This document shows positions 1 through 9,170 of a stretch of DNA of 42,371 nucleotides, piece after piece. The notes below the pieces were generated by a model. That model searched no databases. It was given only the letters and a program-made list of their open reading frames with translations, and was not told the DNA's origin. Position numbers and translations under genes: made by a program. The number at the start of each line of letters is the position of its first letter. Within the stretch, counting starts at the first letter, position 1. Source of the stretch: Mycobacterium sp. (GTDB taxonomy: Bacteria > Actinomycetota > Actinomycetes > Mycobacteriales > Mycobacteriaceae); assembly GCA_025963385.1 (NCBI GenBank), contig JAOPUT010000069.1, forward strand, positions 1 to 42,371, written 5' to 3'.

Positions 1-317
<317 letters not shown>

Positions 318-468
318 TCACGCCGTCCGCCGCCGCCTCGCATCGTCGCTCAGGCGGAATGATCCTCCCAAAACCGTGGCACAGTCCGCTGTGAAAGTCA
401 TGTGGAACGACCATCACCACCCGTCGCCGTGGGGAATAGCTCGCGCGTCGCGGTGGTACTACTCGGTC

Positions 469-1260
469 GTGAACATCGACCTGACTGGCAAGACCGCACT
501 CGTCACCGGCTCGACGCAGGGCATCGGCCTCGCCATCGCGAAGGGCCTCGCCGAGAGTGCCGCCCGCGTCGTCGTGAACGGCAGGACGGCAGCCCGTGTC
601 GACGAGGCAGTCGCCGAACTGACGAAGACCGCCGACGGTGAGGTGGTCGGCATCGCGGCCGACGTCACCACCGCCGAGGGTGTCGAGGGCTTGGTCGCGC
701 AACTGCCCGCGGTTGACGTGCTGGTCAACAACCTGGGAATCTTCGGCGCGGTGCCTGCGCGCGAGATCACCGACGAGGAGTGGCGCCGCTACTTCGACGT
801 GAACGTGTTGTCCGCGGTGCGCCTCATCCGCACCTACCTGCCCGGCATGACCGAGCGGGGGTGGGGAAGGGTGCTGCAGATCGCCAGCGACTCGGCGATC
901 GTCATACCCGAGGAGATGATCCACTACGGCACGTCCAAGACGGCGCTGCTCGCGGTGTCGCGGGGCTTCGCCAAGGACGCCGCGGGCACGGGCGTCACGG
1001 TGAACTCCGTCATCGCGGGACCCACTCACACGGCGGGGGTGGAGGACTTCGTCTATCAACTGGTCGACGAATCGCTTCCGTGGGACGAGGCGCAGCGGGA
1101 GTTCATGCGCAAGCACCGTCCACAGTCCTTGCTGCAACGCCTCATCGAGCCCGACGAGATCGCCGCGATGGTCACCTATCTCAGTTCACCGCTGGCGTCG
1201 GCGACGACGGGAGCAGCCGTCCGGGTGGACGGCGGCTACGTCGACTCGATCATCCCTTGA
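469..1260 (+). CDS. Short-chain dehydrogenase/reductase (SDR), classical type
   Basis: This 263-residue protein is a classical NAD(P)-dependent oxidoreductase. The cofactor motif TGSTQGIG is at residues 13-20, NNLG follows the central strand, and the catalytic Ser140, Tyr153 and Lys157 (YGTSK) are in place with the usual Ser-to-Tyr spacing. The C-terminal VRVDGGYV is the typical last strand. The GTG at 469 gives the normal family length; longer in-frame extensions lack any SDR sequence. No clear Shine-Dalgarno precedes it, so a leaderless start is possible. Substrate cannot be told from sequence: relatives act on 3-oxoacyl groups, sugars, alcohols and steroids. It stands alone between the divergent Ag85 gene and the transglutaminase-like gene. 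Confidence 0.9.
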   Translation: MNIDLTGKTALVTGSTQGIGLAIAKGLAESAARVVVNGRTAARVDEAVAELTKTADGEVVGIAADVTTAEGVEGLVAQLPAVDVLVNNLGIFGAVPAREITDEEWRRYFDVNVLSAVRLIRTYLPGMTERGWGRVLQIASDSAIVIPEEMIHYGTSKTALLAVSRGFAKDAAGTGVTVNSVIAGPTHTAGVEDFVYQLVDESLPWDEAQREFMRKHRPQSLLQRLIEPDEIAAMVTYLSSPLASATTGAAVRVDGGYVDSIIP

Positions 1261-1312
1261 CCTCCGTCACGTCACGTTTGGCCCTCGCCCTGCCCGGGTA
1301 ACGATCAGCCGA

Positions 1313-1318
1313 TACGAT
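1313..1318 (+). promoter_or_regulatory. Candidate -10 element for the transglutaminase-like gene
   Basis: TACGAT matches the mycobacterial -10 pattern TAnnnT about 50 bases before the ATG at 1371. No convincing -35 hexamer is visible. Assignment is by pattern only. Confidence 0.3.
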
Positions 1319-1370
1319 GCGCTTGCCGCGTCTCTCCCCCGAAACACGAACGGAAAGCAGTGGTGAGCCC

Positions 1371-2174
1371 ATGAGACGCGAAGTTGGCGCGCAGCTCCAG
1401 GTCGAAGTCTTCGATCCGACGACGCTCGAATTTCAGATCGCCGTCGCACCCCAGCCGGGTGCCGAGGTGACCGAGTCATTGTCGTTTACGTTGAACGACA
1501 ACCCAATTGAGCCGCTCGAGCTCGTCGGGCAGCACGGCACCCGCATCCACAAGTTCGAGGCGGGCAAGGGGACGGTGCTGGCGAACTACCAGGCCACGAT
1601 CATCGGCCAGGCCGAACCTGCGCCGGTCACCGAGATCGACCTGTCGACGTACCTGCGGCCCAGCCGCTACGCGGAGGCCGACAAGTTCTACGGTTTCGCC
1701 GCAACGGAATTCGGCCAACTCGCCAAGTCAGCCGCGCTGCTGGAGAAGGTGTCGTCCTGGGTCGGCACGCGGTTGCAGTACGTGCCGGGGTCCAGCGATC
1801 CCATCGACGGTGCCGCGGACACGGTGTTGGCGGGCCAGGGAGTGTGCCGCGACTACGCACACCTGGTGATCGCCCTGCTGCGGGCGGTCAACGTGCCCGC
1901 CCGCCTGGTGGCCGTGTACGCGCCGGGCTGCTACCCGATGGACTTCCACGCCGTGGCCGAGGCCTACGTCGACGGCATGTGGCGAGTCGTCGACGCGACG
2001 TGCCTGGCGCCGCGGCAGACGATGGTGCGCATCGCCACCGGCCGCGACGCCGCCGACACCGCGTTCCTCGACAACCACGGCGGTGGCATCAACTTGACGA
2101 GCATGAACGTCAACGCCTGGGTCGAGGGCATGCTGCCCATCGACGATGTCGAGGACCTCGTCTCACTGGGCTAG
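1371..2174 (+). CDS. Transglutaminase-like cysteine peptidase family protein
   Basis: The protein has 267 residues. A beta-rich N-terminal region of about 100 residues precedes a transglutaminase core with a full Cys-His-Asp triad: Cys159 in GVCRDYAHL, His193 in [10 protein letters not shown] and Asp208 in [10 protein letters not shown]. Bacterial members of this fold are mostly peptidases, amidases or gamma-glutamyl transfer enzymes rather than true cross-linkers. No signal peptide or membrane segment is seen, so it should be cytosolic. The ATG at 1371 follows a purine-rich stretch; the longer reading to 1317 looks non-coding. Its stop overlaps the stop of the convergent transaminase gene by four bases. 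The substrate is unknown. Confidence 0.85.
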   Translation: MRREVGAQLQVEVFDPTTLEFQIAVAPQPGAEVTESLSFTLNDNPIEPLELVGQHGTRIHKFEAGKGTVLANYQATIIGQAEPAPVTEIDLSTYLRPSRYAEADKFYGFAATEFGQLAKSAALLEKVSSWVGTRLQYVPGSSDPIDGAADTVLAGQGVCRDYAHLVIALLRAVNVPARLVAVYAPGCYPMDFHAVAEAYVDGMWRVVDATCLAPRQTMVRIATGRDAADTAFLDNHGGGINLTSMNVNAWVEGMLPIDDVEDLVSLG

Positions 2175-3187
2175 TACTGAATCGCCTCGATCAACGGGGA
2201 TGGCTCATCCATCAACGCCCAGAAGCGATCTCGGATGGCGACCGTCAGCGGTCCCGGTGCGCCGTCTCCGATCGGCTCGCCGTCGAGCGAGTTGATCGGG
2301 GTCACGCCGCCTGCGGTGGTGACGGCCATGATCTCGTCGGCGTCGTACAACTCGCGGCTGGACACGTCACGCAACTCGGCCTCGACGCCCATGACGTCGG
2401 CCAGCTCCAGCACGGTCTTGCGGGTGATGCCGGGCAGGGCGTTGCGCGACGGGGTGGCCAGCTTGCCGTCCTTGACGATCACCACGTTGAAGCCGGGACC
2501 CTCGGCCACGAAGCCGTCGGAGTCGAGCAGGATCGCGGTGCGGGCGCCGCGGTCCTTGGCCTCGAAGCTCGCCGCCGTCAGGTCACCCCACTGGTAGTTC
2601 TTGATGGTCGGGTCGACGGTGTTGCGGCCCGCACGCCGGACGTGGCGGGGGACGACCGCGGTGGTGCCGAAGATCTGCTCGGCGGGCGGGAAGGCCCACA
2701 GGTAGGGAATCGCGTAGATGTAGACCTGATGGGTCAACTTGGTGAGATCCTTCTCGCCCTTCTTCTTGCCGTACCCGCGGGTGACGGTCAGGTTGACGAA
2801 CGACTCCCGCAGCTGCGACATCGACACGCACTTCTTGGTGATCTCGGCGAGCTCGTCCTTGGTCATGCCCGCGTCGAGGCGCAGCTTGGCGGCGCCGTCG
2901 AGCAACCGGTCTAGGTGGTCGCCGAGTCGGAAGATGTTGCCGTGCCACACGTGTGCGACGGTGTAGGTCAGATCGGAATGCCCGAATCCGGTGTCGAAGA
3001 TGGAGATCTTCGCTTCCTCGGCGGGCATGTACTCGCCCTCGATCCAGGCCACGCCGCCCGCGAACGGGCTGGAGGTGTCGAGTTCGTAGTCGCTGTACTG
3101 AATCACCGAACCCGGCGGCGTGTCCTCGCGGATGGCGCCGGGCTCGACGGCGACGAGGTTGCTGGTGAGGCTGGTGGTGACGGTCAT
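2171..3187 (-). CDS. PLP fold-type IV aminotransferase, (R)-selective amine transaminase-like
   Basis: A 338-residue class IV aminotransferase. Lys196 in TIKNYQW is the expected PLP-binding lysine; the cofactor-binding end shows VAEGPGFNV and ITRKTV, and [10 protein letters not shown] lies near the C-terminus. From memory the whole length closely matches the (R)-amine:pyruvate transaminase described from Mycobacterium vanbaalenii, including [23 protein letters not shown] and the end LIEAIQY. Such enzymes move the amino group of a primary amine to a keto acid. Branched-chain aminotransferase or D-amino-acid transaminase activity is the alternative, but the long N-terminal arm argues for the amine type. 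It lies 31 bases downstream of the APC permease, probably in one transcript, which suggests amine uptake followed by transamination. Confidence 0.88.
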   Translation of the reverse strand: MTVTTSLTSNLVAVEPGAIREDTPPGSVIQYSDYELDTSSPFAGGVAWIEGEYMPAEEAKISIFDTGFGHSDLTYTVAHVWHGNIFRLGDHLDRLLDGAAKLRLDAGMTKDELAEITKKCVSMSQLRESFVNLTVTRGYGKKKGEKDLTKLTHQVYIYAIPYLWAFPPAEQIFGTTAVVPRHVRRAGRNTVDPTIKNYQWGDLTAASFEAKDRGARTAILLDSDGFVAEGPGFNVVIVKDGKLATPSRNALPGITRKTVLELADVMGVEAELRDVSSRELYDADEIMAVTTAGGVTPINSLDGEPIGDGAPGPLTVAIRDRFWALMDEPSPLIEAIQY

Positions 3188-3218
3188 GACACTGGGTTCC
3201 TTTGTTGGGTAACGATTT

Positions 3219-4709
3219 TCAGAGGGTGTGGGTCTTGGCGTAGTCCGGACCGGCCTCGCCGGTGGCCAGCCGCTTGCGCAGTCCGGTGAAGGCCCAGATC
3301 GTGACGAGCACCAGCAGGCCTGCGAAGACGTAGCCGTTGCCCGCGAACTGGGGAAGGAAGATCAGTGCGGCGCACACCAGGGTGAAGGCGATGGCCGCGA
3401 CCACGGCAACCGGCACGCGCGCCTTGCCGAGATCGAACGTTCCAGGCTCGGCGGTCGGGATGGTCCCGCGACGGGTGGCGATCATCACGGCGATCGTCTG
3501 CAGGAGGTACATCGCGCACACGGCCAGCGAGGAGAGCCCGAGGATGAGGAAGAAGGCCTTCTCGCTGACCAGCGCCGAGAGCAGCAGGATCGTCGAGAGC
3601 CCGAAGATTCCGAGCACGGCGTACGTGGGCGTGCGGTTCGACGGGGAGACGTGTCGCCAGACGTGGGAGAACGGCAGCATGTTGTCACGGGCCATCGAGT
3701 AGGTGAGCCGGGTGGCGACCAGGATGTTGGCCAGGATGCAGGCCAGCACGTTGGTCAGGGCGACGGCGACGACGATCCTGCTGATGATCGGGCCGACCTG
3801 CTGGGTGATGATCTCCTCGATGGGGGCAGCCGATGCGGCCTGCACGGCGTCTGCATTCTTGATCGCCAGTACGTAGACGACGTACATGCCGAACTCGATG
3901 ACGATGGAGGCGGTCAACGCGTAGAACATCGTGCGCGGGATGACGCGGCGGGCGTTGACGGTCTCCTCGGCGATGTCAGCACTGGCCTCGACTCCGATGA
4001 GCCCGAAGAACGGACCGAGCGAAGCGGCCAGCCAAGCCAGCACGTACGGGGTACTGCCGTCCGACGTGCCACCGGTGAACAGCACCGAGACGGATTGATG
4101 GTTGTCCGGCGAGGAGAAGGCCACGATCGCGACGAGAATCGTTGCGCCGACGGTGATGACGAACTCGAGGCCAACGCCGATGTTGTTGACCATCGTCGCG
4201 AACCGCACGCCGTACAGGTTGATGAGCATGCAGACGGCCATCACGCCGATCGCGACGAGGATCTGCGCGGTCTGGCTCATGTTCCAACCGAACAGGCTGC
4301 CGAGATAGCCAGAGAGGATGAACCCGACGCCGGTCATGCCGCAAATCCATCCGGCGAGAGCCAACACGCCGGTGAACAGCGCCATCGTGGAGCCGACCAG
4401 GCGACTGGTCCACTGATACGAATAGCCGGCCAAGGGGATCTTGGCGGTCAGGTCCGCGGCGATCAGCGTCCAGATGACGAACACCGCCGCGGCGAGCAGC
4501 AGGGTCCACACGAACGGTCCGCCCGCGGTGAAGTAGCCGGCGCCGAAGCCGGTAAATACTGCGGTCGTGGCGCTGATCGTGGCGAAACCGATGGCGAACG
4601 AGGCGAGGCGGCCGACCGAGCGGTCGAGCTTCTGCGTGTAACCGAACTGGGCGAGTTTGGCATCTTCGTCGTTGGCTGAGGGTGTGACGGGTGAAGCGGT
4701 GTCGGTCAT
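3219..4709 (-). CDS. APC-superfamily amino acid/amine permease
   Basis: A 496-residue integral membrane protein with about twelve hydrophobic segments. Features of the amino acid-polyamine-organocation family are visible: the N-terminal [31 protein letters not shown], and [13 protein letters not shown] near the third segment. The conserved [20 protein letters not shown] lies between middle segments. The ATG at 4709 is preceded by GGAG at a good distance; the much longer upstream reading is non-coding shadow. It imports an amino acid or amine in exchange for or with a proton; the substrate is not readable. The transaminase gene follows after 31 bases, and a LysR box lies about 92 bases upstream, so uptake and deamination are probably co-regulated. 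Confidence 0.88.
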   Translation of the reverse strand: MTDTASPVTPSANDEDAKLAQFGYTQKLDRSVGRLASFAIGFATISATTAVFTGFGAGYFTAGGPFVWTLLLAAAVFVIWTLIAADLTAKIPLAGYSYQWTSRLVGSTMALFTGVLALAGWICGMTGVGFILSGYLGSLFGWNMSQTAQILVAIGVMAVCMLINLYGVRFATMVNNIGVGLEFVITVGATILVAIVAFSSPDNHQSVSVLFTGGTSDGSTPYVLAWLAASLGPFFGLIGVEASADIAEETVNARRVIPRTMFYALTASIVIEFGMYVVYVLAIKNADAVQAASAAPIEEIITQQVGPIISRIVVAVALTNVLACILANILVATRLTYSMARDNMLPFSHVWRHVSPSNRTPTYAVLGIFGLSTILLLSALVSEKAFFLILGLSSLAVCAMYLLQTIAVMIATRRGTIPTAEPGTFDLGKARVPVAVVAAIAFTLVCAALIFLPQFAGNGYVFAGLLVLVTIWAFTGLRKRLATGEAGPDYAKTHTL

Positions 4710-4790
4710 CGAGTGCTCCAGATCAGAGGGTCGAGCGTTGTTCGAGTGAACCGAGACAACCGCACGTGAGGGTGCCTGCGGAAGTTCCAA

Positions 4791-4796
4791 ATTATG
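4791..4796 (-). promoter_or_regulatory. Candidate -10 of the permease-transaminase operon
   Basis: On the minus strand this reads CATAAT, five of six matches to TATAAT, 82-87 bases upstream of the permease ATG. The -35 position falls inside the LysR palindrome and is poor (ATAACC), which would suit a promoter that needs its activator. Confidence 0.4.
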
Positions 4797-4801
4797 ATCT
4801 G

Positions 4802-4822
4802 CTGATAACTTGCGGTTATCAG
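4802..4822. promoter_or_regulatory. LysR box: perfect inverted repeat with T-N11-A core
   Basis: CTGATAAC and GTTATCAG form perfect 8-bp arms around a 5-base spacer. The core ATAAC-N5-GTTAT contains the classical T-N11-A of LysR-type regulator sites. It starts four bases beyond the stop of the LysR gene and lies just upstream of the candidate -10 of the permease gene. I infer it is the binding site by which that LysR protein controls the permease-transaminase operon. Confidence 0.7.
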
Positions 4823-4825
4823 TGG

Positions 4826-5827
4826 TCAGTAATAAATTGCGGGCCGCTCGGTCGGCTGCCCCTCGTCGAACACCCACTCGTCCCGCACCTGCTTGATCAG
4901 GGCGGCCGCGTCCTCGCTCAGATGAGCGGGATGCCAGGCCAGCGCGGTGTAGTTCCGGCGCCTGTCGATGATCGGTACGTAGGCGATCCCCTGGCGGTTG
5001 TACAGGCGGGCGCTCGCCTCGCTGGTGAAACTGATGCCGAGTCCCCTGGCGACCGCCGTCGTCTCCTCCTCGTAGGTGGCGGCGACGGCGGCGACGGTGG
5101 GTGGAGTGCCGTTGCGTGCGTCCATCGCCATCCAGTAGTCGCGCCACCGTCCCGCACTGCCGGGCGCGACGACGATCGGGTCGTCGAGAAGCTCCGCGAT
5201 CGACACTTCGCTCCGCCCTGCCAGTCGGTGATCCCGCGGCAGGCAGGCCACCCAGTCCTCAGCGTCGAGAATCAACATCCGATGTTCGGGAAGTTCCACC
5301 GGCGGTCTGATGATCGCGACCTCGGTCGTGCCGTCGGCGAGGCCTGCGGTCGGATCGGAGAAGTCGAATTCCTTTGGCTCCACGCTGATTTCGGGATAGG
5401 CCGCCTCGAAGTGCCGGACCAGCCGGAAGAGCACGTCGGCACCGGTGCCGATCAGATAGCCCAGCCTGACGTGACGGTTTCGCCGGGACATCTCGATGAG
5501 GTCGTCGATCGTGGCGTCGACGCCGCGCAACGCCTGGATCGCCTTCGGCAGGAAGGCGGCGCCGATCTCGGTGAGCGCCACCTCACGGGTGTTGCGACGC
5601 AGCAGCGTGGTGCCGGTTTGGTGCTCGAGTGCCTTGATGGCCGTCGACAACGCAGGTTGGGTGATGAACAGCTTCTCCGCGGCGCGCCGAAAGTTCAGCT
5701 CTTCACCCAGCACGGCGAAGTAGCGCAATTGGCGCAGGGTGACCCCGTGGTCCTTGCCGCTCGTGGGTGTCCTCCATCCGATTTCCCGCGAGCCGATGAT
5801 AAGCCGCGATTGGTCGGCCACGCCCAC
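4826..5827 (-). CDS. LysR-family transcriptional regulator
   Basis: A LysR-type regulator of up to 333 residues. The helix-turn-helix region is clear: LRQLRYFAVLGEELNFRRAA, then KLFITQPALSTAIKALE and LLRRNTREVALTEIGAAFL. A substrate-binding-like effector domain with two lobes follows to the C-terminus. The canonical family start would be close to TLRQLRYF, but the preceding codon there is GTC, so the gene must begin further upstream; GTG at 5827 or 5821 gives about 27 extra residues. Unlike most LysR genes it is not divergent from its likely target but lies upstream on the same strand. The palindrome just beyond its stop suggests the permease-transaminase operon as target, with an amine or amino acid as co-inducer. 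Confidence 0.9.
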   Translation of the reverse strand: MGVADQSRLIIGSREIGWRTPTSGKDHGVTLRQLRYFAVLGEELNFRRAAEKLFITQPALSTAIKALEHQTGTTLLRRNTREVALTEIGAAFLPKAIQALRGVDATIDDLIEMSRRNRHVRLGYLIGTGADVLFRLVRHFEAAYPEISVEPKEFDFSDPTAGLADGTTEVAIIRPPVELPEHRMLILDAEDWVACLPRDHRLAGRSEVSIAELLDDPIVVAPGSAGRWRDYWMAMDARNGTPPTVAAVAATYEEETTAVARGLGISFTSEASARLYNRQGIAYVPIIDRRRNYTALAWHPAHLSEDAAALIKQVRDEWVFDEGQPTERPAIYY

Positions 5828-5867
5828 TTCTGCGACCCCGGCGCAGACTCGGCGAAGGGTGGCGGGC

Positions 5868-8057
5868 TTAGGGATCGCGGGGCAGGCCCAGAAGACGCTC
5901 GGCGATGATGTTCAGCTGCACCTCGGAGGTGCCGCCGTAGATCGTGGTGGCGCGTCCGGCCAGCAGGTACTCAGACCACTTGCCGGACAGCTCGTCTGGC
6001 TCGCCGACCGCTGCATCGGTGCCAAACGAGGACACCCCGAACTCGGCGTAGCCCTGGCCGGTCTTCATCGACAGCAGCTTCGAGATCGCGGCCGCGGGCA
6101 TCGGATCGCCACCGGCCAGCGTGAGCAGTGTCGAGCGCATGTTGAGCAACTTGGCGGCATGGCCCTCGGCGATCAGCCTGCCCGCCTCGTGCTGCTCGAT
6201 CTGATCGAACTGCCCGTTCTTCAAGAACTCCACGAACTGGTCGAGGCTGGCGAGGAACGGCGGCTCACTGCTGCCGATCGACACCCGCTCGTTGGTCAGC
6301 GTGTTGCGGCTGACCTCCCAGCCACGGTCGACCTCGCCGAGCACGAACTCGTCGGGCACGAAGACGTCATCGATGAACACGGTGTTGAACATCGCGTTGC
6401 CGGTGAGCTCCCGCAGCGGCTTGACCTCCACGCCCTCGCTCTCCATGTCGAGCAAGAAGTAGGTGATGCCCGCGTGTTTCGGGGCCGACGGGTTGGTGCG
6501 CGCCAGCAGTGCGCCCCACTTCGAGTACTGCGCGCCCGTCGTCCAGATCTTCTGCCCGGTGATGCGCCAGCCGCCGTCGACCTTGGTGGCCTTCGTCGTC
6601 AGGCTGGCCAGGTCGGAGCCCGCACCCGGCTCGGAGAACAGTTGGCACCAGATCATCTCGCCGCGGAAGGTCGGCGGCAGGAAGCGCTGCTGCTGGGTAT
6701 CCGTGCCGTAGGCCACGATCGACGGGATGATCCAGGCGGCGATGCCCATCTGGGGACGCTTGACGCGCCCGCTCGAGAACTCTTGGGCGATGATGATCTG
6801 CTCGATCGGCTGGGCGGCACGGCCCCACGGCTTGGGTAGGTGCGGAGTCACCCAGCCGCCCTCAGCGATGGCCGTGACGCGCGCATCGCTCGGAAGTGCC
6901 TTCAGCGCAGCGACTTCCGCACGGATCTCCTCGCGGAGCTTCTCCGTGTCTGGATCGAGGTCGATGTCGATGGGTCGCATCCCGGTGGTGGTGGCGACCT
7001 TGATCACCTGCTGTGGGTAGTCGGCGGACCGGCCGAAGCAGGCGGCCAGCACGATGGCGCGGCGGTAGTAGACGTTGGTGTCGTGCTCCCAGGTGAAGCC
7101 GATGCCGCCGTGCACCTGGATGCAGTCCTGCGCGCAGTGCTGCGCGGCGACGGGTGCGAGCGTGGCGGCGACGGCGGCGGCGAACTCGTACGCCGAATCG
7201 GCATTGCCTGCGGCGAACTCGTCGATCGCGCGAGCCGCATCCCACACGGCGGCGGTGGCGCGCTCGGTCTCGGCGATCATGTTGGCGCACTTGTGCTTGA
7301 TGGCCTGGAACTGGCCGATCGGACGGCCGAACTGCTCGCGGATCTTGGCGTACTCCGAAGCCGTGTCGGTGGCCCACCGCGCGACCCCGATGCACTCGGC
7401 GGACAGCAGTGTCGACATCAGGGCACGTGCCTGCGTGCGGCCGAGGTTGGACAGCACGCGGTCGTCGGCGACCTCGACGGCGTTGGCGCGCACGTGGGCC
7501 AACGGACGCAGGGGGTCGACGCTCTTGACGGGCTCGATCTCGATCTGGTCGGCGTCGAGGACGATCCACTCCTCGCTGCTGTCGATCGAGACTGGCAGCA
7601 CCAGGAGCGACGCCTGCGCGGCGGCGGGCACGGCCCGAACCTCTCCGCGGATGACCAGGCCACCGCCCTGACGGGTGGCCGTCAATCCGGAGTCGATGGC
7701 GTACGCGGCGATCGTCTCACCGGAGGCGAGTCCCTCGAGCAGCTTGTCCTGGGGGTCGTTCGCCGAGATCAGCGCACTCGCGATCGCGGATGGGACGAAC
7801 GGGCCCGGGACGGCTCCGTAACCGAACTCGGCGAGCACGATGGCCAGCTCGAGGATGCCGAAGCCCTGGCCGCCGACGTTCTCTGACAAATGCAAACCCT
7901 GCAGGCCCTGGTCGGCGGCGGCCTTCCAGTAGGTGGGCGGGTTGGCGACGGGAGTCTCGAGGGCCTCGTGCAGCACCTCGGACGGCGCGACGCGCTTGAC
8001 GAGGTCCCGGACCGACTCGGCCAGGTCGTTGTGTTCGGAGAGGATCGCGATGGGCAT
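5868..8057 (-). CDS. Tandem-domain (fused) acyl-CoA dehydrogenase, FadE6/FadE22/FadE34-like
   Basis: At 729 residues this is about twice the normal acyl-CoA dehydrogenase length and holds two such domains in one chain. Half one (to about residue 355) ends with IREQFGRPIGQFQAIKH and VHGGIGFTWEHD; half two carries the FAD/substrate loops WCQLFSEPGAGSDLASL and GQKIWTTGAQYSKW. In half two the usual catalytic YEGT glutamate position reads YGGTSEV, but Glu590 in TNERVSIG sits where isovaleryl- and long-chain acyl-CoA dehydrogenases keep their base. This is the architecture of mycobacterial FadE6, FadE22 and FadE34, some of which act on sterol side chains. AGGAG precedes the ATG. It oxidises an acyl-CoA to the enoyl-CoA; the chain is not known. 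Confidence 0.9.
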   Translation of the reverse strand: MPIAILSEHNDLAESVRDLVKRVAPSEVLHEALETPVANPPTYWKAAADQGLQGLHLSENVGGQGFGILELAIVLAEFGYGAVPGPFVPSAIASALISANDPQDKLLEGLASGETIAAYAIDSGLTATRQGGGLVIRGEVRAVPAAAQASLLVLPVSIDSSEEWIVLDADQIEIEPVKSVDPLRPLAHVRANAVEVADDRVLSNLGRTQARALMSTLLSAECIGVARWATDTASEYAKIREQFGRPIGQFQAIKHKCANMIAETERATAAVWDAARAIDEFAAGNADSAYEFAAAVAATLAPVAAQHCAQDCIQVHGGIGFTWEHDTNVYYRRAIVLAACFGRSADYPQQVIKVATTTGMRPIDIDLDPDTEKLREEIRAEVAALKALPSDARVTAIAEGGWVTPHLPKPWGRAAQPIEQIIIAQEFSSGRVKRPQMGIAAWIIPSIVAYGTDTQQQRFLPPTFRGEMIWCQLFSEPGAGSDLASLTTKATKVDGGWRITGQKIWTTGAQYSKWGALLARTNPSAPKHAGITYFLLDMESEGVEVKPLRELTGNAMFNTVFIDDVFVPDEFVLGEVDRGWEVSRNTLTNERVSIGSSEPPFLASLDQFVEFLKNGQFDQIEQHEAGRLIAEGHAAKLLNMRSTLLTLAGGDPMPAAAISKLLSMKTGQGYAEFGVSSFGTDAAVGEPDELSGKWSEYLLAGRATTIYGGTSEVQLNIIAERLLGLPRDP

Positions 8058-8120
8058 GCTGCTGAACTCCTCAGTGCTCCTAGATCAACCGGTGGGTTGG
8101 GTTCGAGGGTACCGCGACGT

Positions 8121-9083
8121 CTATAGCGGGCGAACAGTTACCTCGTTTACCAGGTTCACCAGGTCTGCACCTTCGTACAGGCGGCGGCAGTTGTCGACGC
8201 CCACCTCCAGGTAGCGGCGCATGGTGTCGGCGGTGTACCAGGTGACGTGCGGGGTGACCACGACGTTGTCGAGCGACAGCAGCGGACTGTCGGCGGGCAC
8301 GGGTTCGACTGCGAAGACGTCGAGGCCCGCGGCCGCCAGGCGTCCCTGCCGGAGGGCATCGACGAGTGCCGGTTCGTCGATGATCGCGCCGCGCGAGGTG
8401 TTGACGATGACGGCGTCGCGCTTCATCAAGGCCAACTTCCCGGCGTCCAGCAGCGCCGAGGTCTTCTCGGTCAGCGGGAGGTGTAGCGACACGATGTCGC
8501 TGTCGGTGAGCAGTTCGTCCAGCGACCGCCAGCCAGGAGTGCCGTCGTCACGGGTGCTGGTGTGCAGCGTGGTGGCGCCCATCGCGGTGACGATCCTTTC
8601 GACCTGCTTGGCGATGTTGCCGTAGCCGATGAACCCGACCGTGCAGCCGCCGACGTCGCGGACCGTCTCGCCGAGGGTGGGATCCGACGGCCAGCCCCTG
8701 CCCTCACGCGTGGCGCGGTCGAGTGCGGGCAGCCTCCGCAATGCCGCGAGCATCAGCAGGACCGTGCCCTCCGCCACCGACGGCGCGTTGGCGCCGGGCA
8801 TGTTGGCCACCCCGATGCCCAACCGCGTCGCGGCGGCGACGTCGATGGTGTTGACCCCAGCGCCGAGCTTGTGCACCAGCCGGCACCGCGTCGCGCGTTC
8901 GAGGTCGTCGCCGGACAGCGGTCGCAGCACGTGCCAGATGACGTCGGCGTCGGGAAGCTGGCGGTAGAACGTCTCGTCGTCGTCCTCGGCGCAGTAGCGG
9001 ACGTCCAACCAATCCGCTTGGGGCGCCAGGTATTCGTGCACTTTGTCACCGGGTGTGAAATGGGCGAGCACCCGCACCGTCAC
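8121..9083 (-). CDS. D-isomer specific 2-hydroxyacid dehydrogenase
   Basis: A 320-residue NAD(P)-dependent dehydrogenase. The Rossmann glycine motif GFIGYGNIAKQ is at 150-160, and the catalytic residues Arg231 (NTSRGAIID), Glu260 (VFAVEPVP) and His279 (TPHVTWYTADT) are all present. It would reduce a 2-keto acid to the D-2-hydroxy acid or the reverse; phosphoglycerate, glyoxylate or hydroxypyruvate are possible substrates, and the absence of an ACT domain argues against SerA. The GTG at 9083 has GGAGG close upstream. It is separated from the upstream hydrolase gene by an 11-bp-stem hairpin, so it probably has its own promoter. Confidence 0.88.
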   Translation of the reverse strand: MTVRVLAHFTPGDKVHEYLAPQADWLDVRYCAEDDDETFYRQLPDADVIWHVLRPLSGDDLERATRCRLVHKLGAGVNTIDVAAATRLGIGVANMPGANAPSVAEGTVLLMLAALRRLPALDRATREGRGWPSDPTLGETVRDVGGCTVGFIGYGNIAKQVERIVTAMGATTLHTSTRDDGTPGWRSLDELLTDSDIVSLHLPLTEKTSALLDAGKLALMKRDAVIVNTSRGAIIDEPALVDALRQGRLAAAGLDVFAVEPVPADSPLLSLDNVVVTPHVTWYTADTMRRYLEVGVDNCRRLYEGADLVNLVNEVTVRPL

Positions 9084-9110
9084 CGCTCCTCCTTCTTGCC
9101 GACACTCCGC

Positions 9111-9145
9111 TTGTTGACGCGATCCTCCGCGCGCCGCGTCAACAA
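9111..9145. terminator. Perfect 11-bp inverted repeat between hydrolase and dehydrogenase genes
   Basis: TTGTTGACGCG and CGCGTCAACAA pair perfectly around a 13-base loop. It lies 25 bases beyond the stop of the minus-strand hydrolase gene and 27 before the dehydrogenase start. There is no run of T afterwards, so it may be a mycobacterial U-less terminator or a regulator site. Confidence 0.45.
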
Positions 9146-9170
9146 CCGTACGTTCGGCTGGCTGCCTGGA

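Noticed and set aside
380..393. Small inverted repeat CACAG-TCCG-CTGTG before the SDR gene
   Set aside because: Five-base arms are too short to separate from chance in this GC-rich gap and no promoter element is aligned with it.
3228..4679. Open frame of 483 codons on the plus strand
   Set aside because: Antisense to the APC permease, with Asp/Arg/Gly/His-rich nonsense composition.
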